In this document: positions 54,628 to 63,458 of the stretch, piece after piece
How the letters are laid out: the number at the start of each line of letters is the position of its first letter
How positions within the stretch are numbered: the stretch's first letter is position 1
NCBI GenBank assembly: GCA_020832445.1
Contig: JAFIEO010000029.1
Span: 1 to 64,000 of the forward strand
Reading direction: 5' to 3'
From: Paracoccaceae bacterium
GTDB taxonomy: Bacteria; Pseudomonadota; Alphaproteobacteria; Rhodobacterales; Rhodobacteraceae
DNA length: 64,000 nt
Position numbers and translations under genes: made by a program
Notes under the pieces: generated by a model
Databases searched by the model: none
What the model was told of the DNA's origin: nothing
What the model saw: the letters and a program-made list of their open reading frames with translations, nothing else

Positions 54628-55389
54628 ATGGCATGCGTTCAACCCATACCTGACGACTTACGTGCCCAACCGACCGAGAACAGACTGGTGGCTGCGATGT
54701 CCGCCGGGCTGAGGTCCCATCTGCTTCCGCTGATGGAACAGATTCCGCTGGCGCGGGGTGCGGTTCTATATGAATCCGGTGCCCCACAGCGTCATGTCTA
54801 TTTTCCGACCAGCGCGATCACATCCGTGCTTTACATGCTGGAAGACGGCGCCTCGGCCGAGATTTCCCTGGTGGGGAACGACGGCATGATCGGCACGGCG
54901 TTGATCTCCCACGTGGATACAACACCGAGCAGGGCGATAGTCATTACGCCGGGGGCCGCGTTGCGTATCTCCGCCAAGCATTTCTATCGGGAAATGGACA
55001 CGCAGCCGGAGTTGATGAGCCTGCTGCTACGCTACATCCAGATCCTGTTCATCCAGACAGCACAGACCGCAGTTTGCTACCGGCACCACTCCATTCGCCA
55101 GCAGATCTGCTGGCTGCTCCTGGAGGCGCTGGACCGCCTGCCATGCAACAAGATCGCCATGACGCACGAACTGATCGCCAACGTGCTGGGCGTTCGCCGG
55201 GAAGGGGTGACCGAGGCAGCGCGTCGCCTCCAGCAGGCCGGGGTTATCCAGTACGCACGCGGGCAGATCGCAGTGCTGGACCGGGAGCGGCTGGAGAAGC
55301 TGTCCTGCGAATGCTACGGCGTGGTCAAGAGGGAAACCGAGCGCGTACTCAAGATCCCCATGCATCATTTCGGGAACCACCACCGCTGA
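54628..55389 (+). CDS. Crp/Fnr-family transcriptional regulator, copy 2
   Basis: A 253-residue regulator with a cyclic-nucleotide-binding-like N-terminal barrel (~25-150) and a winged helix-turn-helix at ~160-235. The recognition helix region is NVLGVRREGVTEAARRLQQ. The C-terminus has EKLSCECYGVV, close in form to the ETASCCCY end of the regulator at 9608. Full Fnr-type cysteines are lacking. The ATG at 54628 has GGGGGG seven bases upstream; a TTG one codon earlier is possible. Its site-5 palindrome and place at the end of the glycan loci make it the best candidate for the operator's binder. Confidence 0.86.
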   Translation: MACVQPIPDDLRAQPTENRLVAAMSAGLRSHLLPLMEQIPLARGAVLYESGAPQRHVYFPTSAITSVLYMLEDGASAEISLVGNDGMIGTALISHVDTTPSRAIVITPGAALRISAKHFYREMDTQPELMSLLLRYIQILFIQTAQTAVCYRHHSIRQQICWLLLEALDRLPCNKIAMTHELIANVLGVRREGVTEAARRLQQAGVIQYARGQIAVLDRERLEKLSCECYGVVKRETERVLKIPMHHFGNHHR

Positions 55390-55574
55390 AACCTGTGGTG
55401 GCGGGATTGACTGCGTCGGGCGGCTGACCTCCTGTTGTTCAGATCGCCCCGCGTCCTCGGCTCATCCGCGCTGCCGAGGCTGGACATATGAAGCAGCGCA
55501 CCGAGTATGATGCCGATGTTGGTGCCTATGACCAGCCCCAAGAAGAAGCTCAGCATTGCAGACATCCTGTTCAT
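55365..55574 (-). CDS. Small putative membrane protein
   Basis: A 69-residue product with one hydrophobic helix at residues ~7-30 (MLSFFLGLVIGTNIGIILGALL) and a charged tail. The VIGTNIGIILGALL segment resembles short DUF3789-like membrane proteins. The tail overlaps the end of the regulator gene by 25 bases on the opposite strand. No strong ribosome binding site is seen; ATGs at 55574, 55565 and 55556 are all possible starts. The call is tentative. Confidence 0.42.
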   Translation of the reverse strand: MNRMSAMLSFFLGLVIGTNIGIILGALLHMSSLGSADEPRTRGDLNNRRSAARRSQSRHHRFQRWWFPK

Positions 55575-55691
55575 GATGGGCTGCTATATACTTCAGCCCG
55601 CCCCTGACCATCCTGTCTGTCCGTTTCCGCACGTAACAAGCCATCCTCGGCACCGCACGTGCATCGGCGCTGTTCCGCCCGGCGGATGCAC

Positions 55692-57287
55692 TCAGTAACC
55701 GAGCGCGCAACCGTCCTTCCGGTGATCCGAAGCGCCGGTCAACACGCCATTTTCCCAGTCAAGCCAGATAGCCTGGGAACCTCCGATGGGCCGCGGCGGC
55801 TGAACCAGTCGATGTCCACGCTGCGCCAAGCCCTCGCGGACATGCTGCGGCAGTGTTTTCTCCACCTGCACCGCATCGCTGCCCGGCGGCGCGAACATCC
55901 TGGGCAAATCCATGGCTTCCTGCAGATCCAGGCCGTAATCCAGCAGGTTCGACAGGAAATAGGCGTGGCCGCTGGCCTGATAATGGCCGCCCATCACGCC
56001 AAACGGCATCTGCACGCGTCCATTGCGAACCAGCATGCCCGGGATGATGCTGTGCAGGGGGCGCTTGCCGGACGCGATGGCATTGGGGTGCCCGGGTTGC
56101 AGGGAGAAACTCAGCCCGCGATTGTGCAGAAGCACGCCAGTGCGCGGCGCAACCAGGCCGCTGCCGAAAGGGGAGAAGATGGAGTTGATGAAGCTGACAC
56201 AGTTCCTGTCCTTGTCCACCACGGTGATATACACGGTGTCTTCGTTGACCGGTGCCGTTACCTGGGGCAAGGGATCCAGGCGCCGGGTGGGGTCCAGTTG
56301 CCCCCGCAACGTTGCGGCATGCTCCTCAGAGAGCATCCAGTCCACGGGAATGTCGGCCTGGGCGGGATCGCCCACCAGCGCGTTGCGGACCTGGTAGGCC
56401 AGGCGTCCCGCCTCGATTTCCCGGTGCAGCCGCTCAGCGGAGAGCAGCGGCACGTCGCCGGATTTGAAACCGGCCAGGATATTCAGTATGAGCAGCGCGA
56501 TAATACCCTGGCCGTTGGGCGGACACTCGACCACCTCGTAATCGCGATAGCGCGACCGTATCGGCGTGACGTACTCGCCCTGTGCGGCCGCGAAATCCTC
56601 CATCGTATGCAGGCCACCCAGGCTTCGCAGGAAACCGACCATGTCCTCTGCCACGGGACCGGTGTAGAAGCCGCTGGCCCCCTTGGCAGCAATCGTCTCC
56701 AGCGTTTGCGCAAGCAAGGGCTGCCGGTGCAGGGCGCCGGCTGCAGGGGCTTCGCCGTTGACCAGGAAGATCTTGCTTGCCGTCGTGTCGCCGCGCAGCA
56801 GTTCCACGTGCTGCTGCCAGTCAAGCTGTTGTCTTGGTGCCACCGGGTATCCGTCCCGCGCATGGCGAATGGCAGACTGGAGCAGGCGCGCCAGCGGCAG
56901 GGTACCGTGGTCCGCTGCCAGTTGCTCCCAGGCCTGAACGGCGCCCGGCACGGTGACCCCGTGCGGAGACTGTACCGGCAATTGCGTGATGCCCTGATCC
57001 GCAAACCAGTCCGCACCGGCGGCGGCTGGTGCCCGCCCGGAGCCGTTGTACGCCACGATCTCGTCCCTGCCGCCCTTGGCGTACAGCGCGAAACAATCAC
57101 CGCCAACCCCGGTGGAGCCGGGCTCGACCACACATTGCACCGCACAGGCGGCAATGGCCGCGTCCATGGCATTGCCGCCGGACTGGAGCACGTTCAGGGC
57201 TTCCAGCGTGGCCAGCGGATGCGAGGTTGCCGCCATGCCATTCACCGTGTGGACGGTGGAACGCCCCTGAAGCTCGAAATCTCTCAT
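55692..57287 (-). CDS. ggt: Gamma-glutamyltransferase
   Basis: A 531-residue enzyme of the gamma-glutamyltranspeptidase family. The large-subunit opening is NGMAATSHPLATLEALNVL, and GGNAMDAAIAACAVQCVVEPGSTGVGGDCFAL is the conserved loop. The autocatalytic nucleophile is the threonine of NEDTVYITVVDKD (near residue 350), followed by FINSIFSPFGSGLV. No clear signal peptide follows the ATG at 57287; a longer in-frame start at 57452 adds an unlikely N-terminus. It would transfer or hydrolyse gamma-glutamyl groups of glutathione-like substrates. It appears single and unrelated to its neighbours. Confidence 0.9.
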   Translation of the reverse strand: MRDFELQGRSTVHTVNGMAATSHPLATLEALNVLQSGGNAMDAAIAACAVQCVVEPGSTGVGGDCFALYAKGGRDEIVAYNGSGRAPAAAGADWFADQGITQLPVQSPHGVTVPGAVQAWEQLAADHGTLPLARLLQSAIRHARDGYPVAPRQQLDWQQHVELLRGDTTASKIFLVNGEAPAAGALHRQPLLAQTLETIAAKGASGFYTGPVAEDMVGFLRSLGGLHTMEDFAAAQGEYVTPIRSRYRDYEVVECPPNGQGIIALLILNILAGFKSGDVPLLSAERLHREIEAGRLAYQVRNALVGDPAQADIPVDWMLSEEHAATLRGQLDPTRRLDPLPQVTAPVNEDTVYITVVDKDRNCVSFINSIFSPFGSGLVAPRTGVLLHNRGLSFSLQPGHPNAIASGKRPLHSIIPGMLVRNGRVQMPFGVMGGHYQASGHAYFLSNLLDYGLDLQEAMDLPRMFAPPGSDAVQVEKTLPQHVREGLAQRGHRLVQPPRPIGGSQAIWLDWENGVLTGASDHRKDGCALGY

Positions 57288-57646
57288 AACGCTGGCTGCC
57301 TTTTTCGGGGGGAGATCGATGAAGCATGACAGTGATTCAGCATCAAGGGGAAGCAGAGCACCAGAAACATGTCCATCTGGCGAACAGGAAAGATGACAGG
57401 AAACATTAAAATGCGAGTTCAAATAATTGATATGAGAAAAATATAGCATCACCGATCACTACAGATTATGAAGTATCTTTTGCGCAACCCTGGTGTCAGG
57501 CTGGTTACGGTCAAGCGCCGCAACAACGCAGAACGCAGCGCGAAACTCAAGCACGACAGCGTGAATACTTCAGCGCTTCCTTAAGGCTGCTACGAACAAA
57601 AGCGGTCGTCATATTCACGGGAGAACTCGCAAGGAGGAGGCCAACA
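57288..57646. other. Divergent intergenic region with dispersed repeat
   Basis: This 359-base gap lies between the gamma-glutamyltransferase gene (minus) and a methyltransferase gene (plus). It carries an AT-rich stretch around 57405-57480 suitable for promoters and the second copy of the 28-bp repeat at 57558-57585. No further gene was seen. Confidence 0.45.
57558..57585 (-). repeat. Dispersed ~28-bp repeat, copy 2
   Basis: On the minus strand this reads TTAAGGAAGCGCTGAAGTAT followed by TCACGCTG. It matches 1541-1568 with two differences. The copies are in opposite orientation and 56 kb apart. See copy 1 for the possible mobile-element origin. Confidence 0.55.
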
Positions 57647-58717
57647 ATGAACGCACCCGATCCCGGCAACGCACCGGACCCTGAGAAACTGAAGCAGTTC
57701 ATGGCCCGTTGGACCGCCGACCAGGCGGCGACATTCCACTCGGCAACCGTCGTTCTGGGAGACCAGTTAGGCCTGTACACCGCCCTGGCGGAAGGGGGCA
57801 GGCAGACCGCGGATGAACTGGCGAAGCGGACCGGCTATCACGCGAGGCTGGTGTTGGAGTGGCTTAACGCCCAGGTCGCAAGTGCCTACTGCGAATACGA
57901 CGTGGCCAGTGGGTGCTATTACCTGACGCCGGAACAGACTGCCTGCCTGGCTGACCCGTCCAGCCCGATGTTTGTCGCTGGCGGCGCACTGGTTTCAAAC
58001 GGGAATCATCAGGATGTCGGTCGGGTACGCCAGGCCTTTCTGGAGGACGGCGGAATCGGCTGGCATGAACATCACCATCATTTGTTCGACGGCACGCTTC
58101 GGTTCTTCGAGCCGATCTACCGCCGCCACCTGGTGCAGGACTGGATACCCGCCCTTAGCGGGGTGGAGCATCGACTGAAGAACGGCGCACGGGTGGCGGA
58201 TATCGGGTGCGGGCAGGGCGCGTGCCTGATTCTGCTGGCCCAGGCCTATCCTCGTTCCACCTTCATTGGGTTCGACTACCACCAGGGCTCCATCGATACC
58301 GCCCGTGAAAACGCGGAAAAGGCGAATGTCGCGGACCGGGTGTCGTTCGAGGTGGCGGGCGCAGACACCTTCGGAGGCGATAACTACGACCTGATCTGTG
58401 TGTTCAACGCGCTGCACGAATGGGGGGACCCGGTGCGCGCCGCGAACCATATTCGAAAGTCCCTGGCTCCCGAAGGCGTGTGGATGTTCACCGAGCCGCT
58501 GGCTGACGAGCACCCGGTGGAGAATGTCCGGGCCCGCACCTTCTACTCGGTATCCACCTTTGTGTGTACGCCAAGCGCACTTTCGCAGCCGGGTGGAGAA
58601 TCACTCGGCGCCCAGGCCGGCGAAAAGGAGATACGCCGCATTGCCGAGGCTGCCGGCTTTGCGCGACTGCGCCGGGCCGCCGAAACACCGATGTTCATGG
58701 TTCTGGAGGCCTCCTGA
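57647..58717 (+). CDS. Class I SAM-dependent methyltransferase with winged-helix N-terminus
   Basis: A 356-residue methyltransferase. The N-terminal winged-helix domain includes LGDQLGLYTALAEGGRQTADELAKRTG (~37-63), as in Rv2258c-like small-molecule methyltransferases. Motif I is VADIGCGQGACLILLAQAYP near 181-200, and FDYHQGSIDTARENA follows. A His-rich stretch (WHEHHHHLFDG) lies near 138-148. The ATG has GGAGG upstream. The substrate is unknown, and the gene stands alone. Confidence 0.85.
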   Translation: MNAPDPGNAPDPEKLKQFMARWTADQAATFHSATVVLGDQLGLYTALAEGGRQTADELAKRTGYHARLVLEWLNAQVASAYCEYDVASGCYYLTPEQTACLADPSSPMFVAGGALVSNGNHQDVGRVRQAFLEDGGIGWHEHHHHLFDGTLRFFEPIYRRHLVQDWIPALSGVEHRLKNGARVADIGCGQGACLILLAQAYPRSTFIGFDYHQGSIDTARENAEKANVADRVSFEVAGADTFGGDNYDLICVFNALHEWGDPVRAANHIRKSLAPEGVWMFTEPLADEHPVENVRARTFYSVSTFVCTPSALSQPGGESLGAQAGEKEIRRIAEAAGFARLRRAAETPMFMVLEAS

Positions 58718-58749
58718 CAACGATCCCGGGTCGCGCCCAGCTGTGGATC

Positions 58750-59658
58750 TCAGGCCGCCTTCCTGGCCAGAAGACTCATGCGGCCTCCGGTTCTCGCCAG
58801 GCGCTGCACGAAGGTGAGCGGGAGCAGGGCGGCAACCGCCGGAAGGTTGCGGCTGGAAAGCAGGAATTCCAGCCAACGCCCCTTGAGGCCTCGATCCTCC
58901 AGCCAGTACCGGGAGCTGACCAGCCAGTGTGTGGGGACCAGGCTGAAGCTTACCCGCTCAACCGTGAAATGCTCGGCATTCAGCAGTCGTTCCAGGCTCT
59001 GTGGCGAGAACAGGTTGAAGTGGCGGGGCATATCGTAACCGTACCAGCACGGCCCGAAAACCCGCCGGTCCCAGGAATCCAGGTTGTCGGTGGAAAGCAG
59101 CAGCAGACCATTAGGACCCAACAGGCCACGGATGTGATGGATATCATCGCGCGGAGACGGTACGTGCTCGATCACATTGCGCATCACGACCATGTCAAAC
59201 ACCGCCTCCCCGGTAACATCCGCCACCGTACCAGCCGTGATGTCCAGGCCATGATGCTCCCTGGCGTCGGCTGCCACCCTGGCGTTGAACTCCACGCCTG
59301 AGGCATGCAGTCCGCAGGCCCGCAGTTCCCGCAGCAGATCACCGGATGCGCAACCCACTTCCAGCACATGCGCCCCGGGCGCCACCAGGCGGGAGAGGCT
59401 TCGGGCTTCCCGACGTCGCATCCAGCGGGTGGCGATTCCCAGCCAGCCCGGTTGCCTGGTGTAGGGGGAATAGGTGTCCGGATAGTACATCCCGATGGAC
59501 GAAGGGGCGGGCCGTGGGCTCAGATAGACATGTCCGCACGCGCGACATCGGATCATGGTGAAAATGCCAGGCAAGGGGTGCCTGCGATCCGACCCGTGGA
59601 ACAGTGCGAAAGAAGAACTCTCCCCGCACAGATTGCAGCCTACCGTTTCCTTGGCCAC
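58750..59658 (-). CDS. SAM-dependent methyltransferase with N-terminal zinc-type cysteines
   Basis: A ~302-residue methyltransferase of the Methyltransf_23 type. The N-terminus has two Cys pairs, CNLCG and CRACGHVYLSPRP, the zinc-like pattern common in sugar or glycan methyltransferases. Motif I is VLEVGCASGDLLRELR near 110-125. NVIEHVPSPRDDIHHIRGLLGPNGLLLLSTDNLDS follows. The start is uncertain: GTG at 59658 or TTG at 59661, both behind GGAGG. Longer ATG openings run through unrelated sequence. Confidence 0.78.
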   Translation of the reverse strand: MAKETVGCNLCGESSSFALFHGSDRRHPLPGIFTMIRCRACGHVYLSPRPAPSSIGMYYPDTYSPYTRQPGWLGIATRWMRRREARSLSRLVAPGAHVLEVGCASGDLLRELRACGLHASGVEFNARVAADAREHHGLDITAGTVADVTGEAVFDMVVMRNVIEHVPSPRDDIHHIRGLLGPNGLLLLSTDNLDSWDRRVFGPCWYGYDMPRHFNLFSPQSLERLLNAEHFTVERVSFSLVPTHWLVSSRYWLEDRGLKGRWLEFLLSSRNLPAVAALLPLTFVQRLARTGGRMSLLARKAA

Positions 59659-59774
59659 CAAAGCCTGAACCTCCGAACGACGCGATCCATCACTACGTTC
59701 AGTGTAGCTAGCGGCCACGCGCAGTGTGAGTCTCCCGGAAGCGACGACCGTTCCCTGCCACTGTCGGGCTTTTC

Positions 59775-61694
59775 CTAGTCGAGAGGTGTCAGCAGACCGT
59801 TTGCGACACCGGTGGAAACGACGGCGTCGCACTGTCGCGAGGTCAGCGCGGTATTGCCGGCCGAGGTTTCAGGTCGCATCAGGTTGCCGGGTTTCTCCAC
59901 ATGCTCACCGCTGTCCATGAGCACATGCACCAGTTCGTGTGCGAGGGCGATGCCCGGATCCCGCGTCGCTTCCGTGAACCAGACGGTATCGCGAAGCGCG
60001 GGACGGGTTCTGCTGTTGCTTCTGCCGATGGCTTCGGCATCGTACGGGTCCGGCTGCAAGGTATCCGTTACGAAATAGACCGTGGGTTTTGGCAACTCCA
60101 TCTGCCGGACAAGCTCGATGCCGATCAGGTCATGGAAATAGTGGAAAACGGCCGGGCCCTCGAGCATACGCACGCCCGCCCTGGGGACGTGGATACCGCA
60201 TTGACCGAGTATCTGTGCCGCCTCCTGAGCATGTACGCGCAGCGCATCCAGGCTCCACCCCGAATTCCCGAAATAGACCAGGGTAGGCTCGAGCGCATAT
60301 CCCTGCGAAGGAGCAGGGTGGTCGGCCCCGTAGAGGTCAGCGCCTGTGAGCACTTGGCGCTCGCGTTCACGGAGATCCCCGGCACTCGACAGCGGAGGCA
60401 GGTTCTCCGCCATTTCCGGGCGCGGGATAAAGCCCTGGGAAACGCCACTGTCATTGTCGGAGAAAGCCGGCAGCACCCGCTCGAATATGGCGGCTCTCAG
60501 TTCCGGGGCACCCCAACCGGGGTTGATCGCCAGCAGGCGTGCCGCCAGCGCGGAGACCCGCACGGCGGCGTAGCTGGAGCCTGACGCCACCACATCGTTT
60601 CCATCGAAATCCGTCACCCGCAGTCGTTCAGCCGGAACCAGCAGGTCCACCGACTCCGTCCCCCAGTTGGAGCCCCGTGCGAGCTGGCCGTTGGGCAGGG
60701 CAGAGGTGACAACGATCGTATTCTCCAATGGCAGCGCAGCCGGGTAGATGGGTTGTCTGTCGATATCCCAGCCGTTATTGCCGGCAGACACCACGAACAG
60801 CATGTCGGGGTTGGCCTCTGCTGCCCGGGCAAAGGCCCGCCAGTCATCCAGATCATCGCTGCCCATGGAGATGTTGATGATGCGAACCCCGTGCTCCGCT
60901 GCGTCGGCGATCAGGTCGGCCATGCGCTCCATGTCAGGGCGGGGATAGCGGTAGGGGACCAGCCGCGCTTCCGGCGCTTCCCGCAACAAAAGCCCACCGG
61001 TCCTGGTCCCGTGGCGCTGGGGGAAGAACGGCGACTGCGCCGGGTTGGAATCGAAAGGGCGTCGATTCATGTCCCAGAAGTCGTAGCCGAGGATGGAACC
61101 GGATTCATCCCGGGCCAGCCGCCGAGCGATATCAGGTAGCAGGTAGTTCACACCGGAATCCACATGCGCTACCGGCACCCCGCCAGGATCCTCACCCTCC
61201 GGCACGGTCGGGCTCAACGGTTCGATACGTTCCAGCGACTGTAGATCCTGGTCCAGATGTTCGATGGCGGCGGCCTCGGACGAGTCGGCGTCATACACCA
61301 GCCGGCGCCCTTGGCCGACGGCGCAGTCGGGGCCGGCAATCGCCGCGAGTTCGGGGCGTGGGTCGCCATCGGGGCCAAGTGACCAGTACTCCGCGGTCAG
61401 TCGCCGCAAACGGCCTTGCGGCGCAAACTGCTCGATGCGAATCTCCGAGCCGTCCGGAAGCGCGAACCGCCGCTTCCAGCCGATCTCCATGCCGCGCATG
61501 GCCAGCGGTTCCTCGCTGACAGCCGAAGCACCGCCAGGCATTCGCCCGGCCATTTCCTCGAGACTCGACGACGAATCCTCGCAAGCCGCGGTCACCGCTT
61601 GCTGCAGCGATTCCGCCGCATCGCTAGCGCTGTGCGCCGCTGCGGAGAGGCCGGCAGCACATCCCAGAAAGAGCATTTTCGCGAGGTGGCGCAT
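59775..61694 (-). CDS. Secreted S8 serine protease fused to an HExxH metallopeptidase-like domain
   Basis: A 639-residue secreted protein. A signal peptide (residues ~5-22) is followed by an S8 subtilisin-like domain (~140-400). The catalytic triad can be read as Asp in VAHVDSGVN, His in QRHGTRTGG and Ser in SGSSYAAVRVSA, with SAGNNG supplying the oxyanion Asn. A second part (~440-639) has the zinc motif LAHELVHVLMDSGEH and then GNLM...LTSRQC, resembling a metallopeptidase. Two different protease sites in one chain are unusual. The ATG at 61694 has GGAG six bases upstream and starts the signal peptide. Confidence 0.8.
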   Translation of the reverse strand: MRHLAKMLFLGCAAGLSAAAHSASDAAESLQQAVTAACEDSSSSLEEMAGRMPGGASAVSEEPLAMRGMEIGWKRRFALPDGSEIRIEQFAPQGRLRRLTAEYWSLGPDGDPRPELAAIAGPDCAVGQGRRLVYDADSSEAAAIEHLDQDLQSLERIEPLSPTVPEGEDPGGVPVAHVDSGVNYLLPDIARRLARDESGSILGYDFWDMNRRPFDSNPAQSPFFPQRHGTRTGGLLLREAPEARLVPYRYPRPDMERMADLIADAAEHGVRIINISMGSDDLDDWRAFARAAEANPDMLFVVSAGNNGWDIDRQPIYPAALPLENTIVVTSALPNGQLARGSNWGTESVDLLVPAERLRVTDFDGNDVVASGSSYAAVRVSALAARLLAINPGWGAPELRAAIFERVLPAFSDNDSGVSQGFIPRPEMAENLPPLSSAGDLRERERQVLTGADLYGADHPAPSQGYALEPTLVYFGNSGWSLDALRVHAQEAAQILGQCGIHVPRAGVRMLEGPAVFHYFHDLIGIELVRQMELPKPTVYFVTDTLQPDPYDAEAIGRSNSRTRPALRDTVWFTEATRDPGIALAHELVHVLMDSGEHVEKPGNLMRPETSAGNTALTSRQCDAVVSTGVANGLLTPLD

Positions 61695-61880
61695 CACACA
61701 CTCCATATCGCAGAGGGGCAACCCCCGGTAGCCACATCCCAGCATGGCGACCCGCCCTCTGCCAGTGGCAACTACACTGGATAGTGTCCCATGCGAACGA
61801 GCAGCCCCGAAACGCATGCTTGCGCTTGGGACATAACGCGTCCGGCACTAGTGCAAAGCAAAAACCCGAGGAGACCTGCC

Positions 61881-62102
61881 ATGACGAACACGAATACAGC
61901 CTACAAAGTCATCGAGATCATCGGCATCAGCGATACTTCCTGGGAAGAGGCGACCCGGAACGCGATCAGTATCGCAACCGAGAGCGTCAAGCATCCGCGT
62001 GTTGCCGAAGTCAAGGAAATGGACGTCACTATCGACGAGAACGGCAAGATCACCGCTTTCAGGGTCAAGATCACCTTGTCCTTCAAATACGAACGACACT
62101 AG
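61881..62102 (+). CDS. Dodecin family protein
   Basis: A 73-residue protein matching dodecin, a small flavin-binding (or CoA-binding) dodecamer. The sequence YKVIEIIGISDTSWEEATRNA is typical of the start, and KEMDVTIDENGKITAFRVKITLSFKYE of the end. The ATG at 61881 is preceded by GAGGAGA. Longer upstream openings lack this fold and are rejected. Dodecin is thought to buffer free flavin. A strong hairpin lies 15 bases after the stop. Confidence 0.92.
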   Translation: MTNTNTAYKVIEIIGISDTSWEEATRNAISIATESVKHPRVAEVKEMDVTIDENGKITAFRVKITLSFKYERH

Positions 62103-62117
62103 TACGGAGATGAGCGC

Positions 62118-62151
62118 TCCCGGGATGCACGGGCAATGGTGTATCCCGGGA
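62118..62151 (+). terminator. 13-bp stem hairpin after dodecin
   Basis: TCCCGGGATGCAC (62118-62130) pairs with GTGTATCCCGGGA (62139-62151), with one G-U pair and an 8-base loop. It follows the dodecin stop closely. No poly-T follows, so it could be a transcript-end stabiliser or a Rho-linked end rather than a classic intrinsic terminator. Confidence 0.45.
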
Positions 62152-62284
62152 AGGCAAATCATCAGACGGAAGTCCTGCCCGGCGCTTCATCCCTGGTTAC
62201 GATGCTGCTCCCCGCGACGTCGACAGGGCAGGGGGCGCCAACTACGCTTGCTCACACGTACCCTTACCGAAGAGCGCTCCGACA

Positions 62285-62359
62285 GTGAACAACATCATCT
62301 ACATCATTGGGCTTATCGTGGTCATACTGTTCATCCTCAGTTTCCTGGGTCTACGATAA
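62285..62359 (+). CDS. 24-residue single-helix membrane peptide
   Basis: The GTG-started frame encodes MNNIIYIIGLIVVILFILSF plus LGLR, a nearly pure transmembrane helix ending with one arginine. Such IYIIGLIVVxLxxLSFLGLR peptides look like conserved short membrane proteins found in other proteobacteria, from memory and not checked. A weak GAAGAG ribosome binding site lies ~13 bases upstream. The role is unknown. Confidence 0.5.
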   Translation: MNNIIYIIGLIVVILFILSFLGLR

Positions 62360-62576
62360 GACGTTAACCGGAAGGCAGCTCGCGTTACGCTGATCACTAT
62401 TTCCCTGGCCATTCAGTCGAAACGGCCGTGTCCATCCTTGTCTCAAGGTTTATTGGCGCTCAGCGGCAGTGGCGTCTTACGGCCGGGATGATGATCGGAG
62501 ATCTGCCTGAGCCTGCAACACTCGCCGCAGGGAACCGTCTCAAATTTCATGACCAAACGAAAAAGGATGTCAAAGA

Positions 62577-63458
62577 TTGGGCGCAAGCACAGCTTTCGTG
62601 GCGCTGGCAGCTCTTTTCTGGGGGGTATCTGGCGGAATCGGCGGTATTCTCATGGCCGATGGTTGGGACCCGTTCGTGGTTTCATTCTACCGGGGTGCTA
62701 TCGGACTGCTGTGCGTCCTTCTCTGGCTATCGCTGCGCCCGCAAGGCAGTGGACTGGCGAATCGCCGGTTATGGTTCTGGTCGCTCATTGCCGGGGTCGG
62801 CGTAGCAGGCAATTTCTCATTCTATTTCCTGAGCATCGCGCACGGCAGCGTGGCGGTTGCGGCTACGTTGATGTACAGCGCGCCAGCCTTCGTCTACCTC
62901 GTGTCATTCGCTCTGAAACTCGAAACCCCCACGCCGCTGAAGTGGGGCGCGATCGTGGCGGTGATGGTTGGTATCGCGTTACTTACCCAGATCTACGACA
63001 CCGGGGCGAGCGGCGTCACAGCTATTGGGCTGGGCGCCGGGCTGCTTGCCGGGATGTCCTACGCCGTATTCATCTTCGGCTTCAAGTATGCGGCGCCGCA
63101 CGGCAGCCCGCAGGCGATTCTGGTCATTGCGTTCGCTGTGCTTGCCATCATCCTGATCTGGCCCGCCGATACGAACCAGACCGTTGCCGCCCTGAGCACC
63201 CCGGACTGGCCGCTGTTCGCGGCGCTAGGTGTGTTCGGCGCGGGATTGTCATTCGTGCTCTACATCATTGGCCTGAATCATACCGCGCCTGCCGTGGCCT
63301 CAATTGTGGCCATGGTCGAACCGGTCACCGCCTCGTTGTTCGGTGTTGTGATCTTGAACGAAAACCTGGTTGGCACGCAGATCATTGGTATGGGGCTGAT
63401 CCTGGTCACAGTGACCGCGCTGAGCATATTTACGCGCCCGAAACGCCCGGCATCGTAG
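62577..63458 (+). CDS. EamA-family (DMT superfamily) transporter
   Basis: A 293-residue membrane protein with about ten hydrophobic helices arranged as two EamA halves. The first half reads ALAALFWGVSGGIGGILMADGWDPFVVSFYRG and the second ends with SIVAMVEPVTASLFGVVILNE, the classic family motif. The start is a TTG with AAAGGA upstream because the only nearby ATGs are out of frame. The family exports amino acids, metabolites or drugs; the substrate is unknown. No partner gene lies nearby. Confidence 0.86.
   Translation: MGASTAFVALAALFWGVSGGIGGILMADGWDPFVVSFYRGAIGLLCVLLWLSLRPQGSGLANRRLWFWSLIAGVGVAGNFSFYFLSIAHGSVAVAATLMYSAPAFVYLVSFALKLETPTPLKWGAIVAVMVGIALLTQIYDTGASGVTAIGLGAGLLAGMSYAVFIFGFKYAAPHGSPQAILVIAFAVLAIILIWPADTNQTVAALSTPDWPLFAALGVFGAGLSFVLYIIGLNHTAPAVASIVAMVEPVTASLFGVVILNENLVGTQIIGMGLILVTVTALSIFTRPKRPAS

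Noticed and set aside
55659-57329. Plus-strand reading frame of ~556 codons opposite gamma-glutamyltransferase
   Set aside because: The minus-strand gene has all conserved family motifs; the opposite frame has none.
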